A stretch of 6,821 nt of DNA from assembly GCA_021844645.1 (NCBI GenBank), contig JAKBTA010000070.1:1-6821 (forward strand). The letters are read 5' to 3'. The position numbers were made by a program, and so were the translations under genes. The notes below the pieces were generated by a model. It saw nothing but the letters and a program-made list of their open reading frames with translations, was not told the origin of the DNA and made no database searches. The stretch comes from Nitrospirota bacterium (GTDB lineage Bacteria > Nitrospirota_A > Leptospirillia > Leptospirillales > Leptospirillaceae). Of the stretch, positions 4,650-6,821 are shown one piece after another. Each line of letters begins with the position of its first letter. Within the stretch, counting starts at the first letter, position 1.

Positions 4650-6821
4650 TTAACACTGGCTCCAGCCGCAACTCCCGCCTTTTTCACCACCCATACACTT
4701 GAGACAACCTTCCATGAAGGCAACTTTACCTCCACAGGTGGGACAGGCCACTTCAATCGCAAGCCCCTTTTCGGCGATTTCGCCATCTTGGGAAGAAAGG
4801 ATTGTGCCGATGGCTTTCGCAATGGCATAAGGGTCCGATCCCAAGGTTCCCGCCTCTTCATGGGACTTGATGAACTGGCCGATCACCTCTTCAATGGGAG
4901 CACCGTACTGAAGCGCCATCGATCCAAGACGACCAAACAGGATCGCGCTTTCTCTCTCCCGGTGGTCTGCTGCCGGTGTCACAAAAATCTCGGCAGGCCG
5001 GCCATCCGCATCAAAATAAAGATGGACGTAGGACTTTCCGGACTTTCCCTTGATCTTGGCACGCACACCCCGGCTTGTATCCAGGGGAACCCTTCGATTA
5101 CCCCATTTCAGATCCTTTGAGGTAAGGGGATCGGAGACTTTCTCTGATCCGGTCCCAAGGTTCAGAACCTGGTTTGAACGGCTTCCGTCACGATAGACGG
5201 TAATTCCCTTGCAACCGAGGTCATAGGCAAGAAGGTAGGATTTCTCCACATCTTCAATTGTGGCTTCCTGGGACATATTGATCGTCTTTGAAACTGCCGC
5301 ATCGATATACTTCTGAAAAGCTCCCTGCATTCGGACATGCCACGGCGCCGAAATATCATGGGCCGTTGCAAAAACCATCTGCCACTTTTCGGGAACCTGT
5401 GGAATCCCCCTGCAGGATCCATGATTTTTAACGATCAGGGATGGAAGTTCTTCTGACCAGAAACCCTCCCTTTGGGCCACTTCGGTAAAATAATCAAGCG
5501 TGTAGGGAAGGTGAGTTCCATCCATGACATTTTTATACCAGATAATGGAAAATTCGGGCTCACAGCCAGAGGAAGTATCCGCAATCATGCTGATGGTCCC
5601 CGTCGGGGCAATTGTCAGCAGATGGCTGTTCCGTTTTTTGGTTCCAATCCCTTCGAAGTAAGGGAACGGCCCCTGGGTCGCGGCCAGCTCCTGGGAGGTC
5701 CGCTCTGCCACTTCCTGAATATGACTCATGATCGATTCGGCCATCTCGAGACCTTCTTCGGAATCATAGGGAATCTCAAGATACATCAGGAGCCGGGCAA
5801 ACCCCATGATACCCAACCCGATTCGCCGTGTTCCCTTGTTGACCTCTTCAAGCTCCGGAATTGGAAAACGGTTGGCATCCACAACATTATCCAGAAAACG
5901 GACAGCGAGGTAGACGGAATGGGTCAGCTTCTCCCAATCGACTGAATACTGCCCCTTGGTATTCCGCACAAGGTGCTTTTCAAGATTGATGGAGCCAAGG
6001 TTACAGGACTCATAAGGTCCAAGAACCTGCTCTCCACAAGGATTCGTTGCTTCATATGTCCATTTTGACGGAGTTGGATTGGCCCGATTGGCAGTATCAA
6101 TAAAGAAAAGTCCCGGTTCTCCGTTTGCCCATGCATTATGGGCAATACGGTCAAAGACCATCCGGGCAGACAAGCTGCCAGCAACTTCGCCATTATTGGG
6201 GGAAATCAGATCGTAATCCGTATTTTCCTTGACCGCTTTCATAAAGACATCGGTGATTGCAACGGAAATATTGAAATTGGTCACTTGGGTCAAATCCATC
6301 TTGCAGTCAATGAATTCCAGAATATCCGGATGATCCACCCTGAGAATCCCCATGTTCGCACCGCGACGCGTTCCACCCTGCTTGATCGCATCGGTTGATG
6401 CGTTGATGACCTTCATGAAAGAGACTGGACCCGATGCCTGTCCTCCTGTTGACCGAACCACTGCTCCTTTGGGACGAAGACGGGAAAAGGAAAATCCGGT
6501 ACCGCCACCGGTCTGGTGGATCAGTGCAGTGGCCTTTACCGTGTCGAAAATTTCGGGCATGGAGTCCCCGATCGGCAACACAAAACAGGCGGAAAGCTGA
6601 CCCAAAGGTCTACCGGCATTCATGATCGTTGGCGAATTGGGGAGAAAATCGAGACCTGCCATAAAACGATAGTACTCTTCTGCCAGAAACTCCCTCTCGG
6701 ATGGCTGGGGGTTGACCGAGGCAATCGCGTTGGCAATTCGCCTGAACATCTCTTCGGAATTCTCCCGGACAACACCCATCTCATCTTTCGCAAAATATCG
6801 CTTTTCCAGAACTTTCAAGGA
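4650..6821 (-). CDS. nrdJ: Adenosylcobalamin-dependent (class II) ribonucleotide reductase, 5' end cut
   Basis: It reduces ribonucleotides to deoxyribonucleotides using a B12-derived thiyl radical, without needing oxygen or a separate radical subunit. The frame is open at the right edge, so the N-terminus is missing (probably a few dozen residues). Numbering below starts at the in-frame TTG codon 6816-6818, which is internal. The radical cysteine lies in NPCGE (N259, C261, E263). The redox pair is C78 (LSACFVLP) and C272 (SCNLGSINL), at the spacing known from Thermotoga NrdJ. Other hallmarks are LPNSPT (59-64), QTGGGTGFSFSRLRPKG (102-118) and APTGTISMIADTSSGCEPEFS (404-424). A TSCPD-type domain (about 585-675) follows. 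The end is a zinc ribbon, C692/C695 and C705/C708, with a final C717/C722 pair suited to shuttle electrons from thioredoxin. No ATP-cone is visible in the part present. The stop at 4650-4652 is followed by the shared terminator; its promoter is outside the window. Confidence 0.97.
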   Translation of the reverse strand, partial: SLKVLEKRYFAKDEMGVVRENSEEMFRRIANAIASVNPQPSEREFLAEEYYRFMAGLDFLPNSPTIMNAGRPLGQLSACFVLPIGDSMPEIFDTVKATALIHQTGGGTGFSFSRLRPKGAVVRSTGGQASGPVSFMKVINASTDAIKQGGTRRGANMGILRVDHPDILEFIDCKMDLTQVTNFNISVAITDVFMKAVKENTDYDLISPNNGEVAGSLSARMVFDRIAHNAWANGEPGLFFIDTANRANPTPSKWTYEATNPCGEQVLGPYESCNLGSINLEKHLVRNTKGQYSVDWEKLTHSVYLAVRFLDNVVDANRFPIPELEEVNKGTRRIGLGIMGFARLLMYLEIPYDSEEGLEMAESIMSHIQEVAERTSQELAATQGPFPYFEGIGTKKRNSHLLTIAPTGTISMIADTSSGCEPEFSIIWYKNVMDGTHLPYTLDYFTEVAQREGFWSEELPSLIVKNHGSCRGIPQVPEKWQMVFATAHDISAPWHVRMQGAFQKYIDAAVSKTINMSQEATIEDVEKSYLLAYDLGCKGITVYRDGSRSNQVLNLGTGSEKVSDPLTSKDLKWGNRRVPLDTSRGVRAKIKGKSGKSYVHLYFDADGRPAEIFVTPAADHRERESAILFGRLGSMALQYGAPIEEVIGQFIKSHEEAGTLGSDPYAIAKAIGTILSSQDGEIAEKGLAIEVACPTCGGKVAFMEGCLKCMGGEKGGSCGWSQC

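Noticed and set aside
5472..5945. 157-codon plus-strand frame opposite nrdJ
   Set aside because: It is antisense to a strongly conserved enzyme gene and has no motif or ribosome binding site; a shadow frame.
6816..6818. TTG at the right edge as the nrdJ start codon
   Set aside because: The frame continues open to the window edge, and the family has further N-terminal sequence before this point; it is an internal leucine codon.

Overview
This 6.8 kb window comes from a bacterial chromosome of roughly 50% GC. Taxonomy is uncertain. A class II (B12-dependent) ribonucleotide reductase, a short rubrerythrin without a rubredoxin domain that closely resembles archaeal sulerythrin, and a run of outer-membrane-type lipoproteins indicate a Gram-negative organism with microaerobic or iron/sulfur-associated habits. 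An acidophilic Leptospirillum-like Nitrospirota is my best guess, at low confidence and from memory of the families only.

Layout from left to right. Positions 1-417 hold no gene I can support. A tRNA-His(GUG) with encoded CCA lies on the minus strand (418-493), with its own plausible promoter. Next comes a three-gene minus-strand operon, transcribed right to left from about 3807: an LpoB-like lipoprotein (3122-3754), a large COG3014-type lipoprotein of unknown function (1619-3100, TTG start), and an LPP20-family envelope protein (569-1593). In the sequence as given, the LPP20-family gene is broken by two frame changes, one of them at a run of six G. A 349-bp divergent intergenic region (3755-4103) carries the operon promoter, helically phased A-tracts, and a candidate promoter and long leader for the plus-strand rubrerythrin gene (4104-4523). 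A strong bidirectional terminator (4564-4593) separates rubrerythrin from the convergent class II ribonucleotide reductase gene nrdJ (minus strand, 4650 to beyond the right edge).

How the genes relate. The three lipoprotein genes are tightly spaced (21 and 25 bp gaps) and each has a Shine-Dalgarno site, so they probably act together at the cell envelope, perhaps around peptidoglycan synthesis if the LpoB resemblance reflects function. Rubrerythrin (peroxide/oxygen defence) and NrdJ (oxygen-independent dNTP supply) are thematically related, but they are convergent, separately transcribed genes and not an operon. I see no CRISPR array, transposon or phage. The points most worth a second look are the doubly frameshifted LPP20 gene and the poorly understood lipoprotein operon around it.
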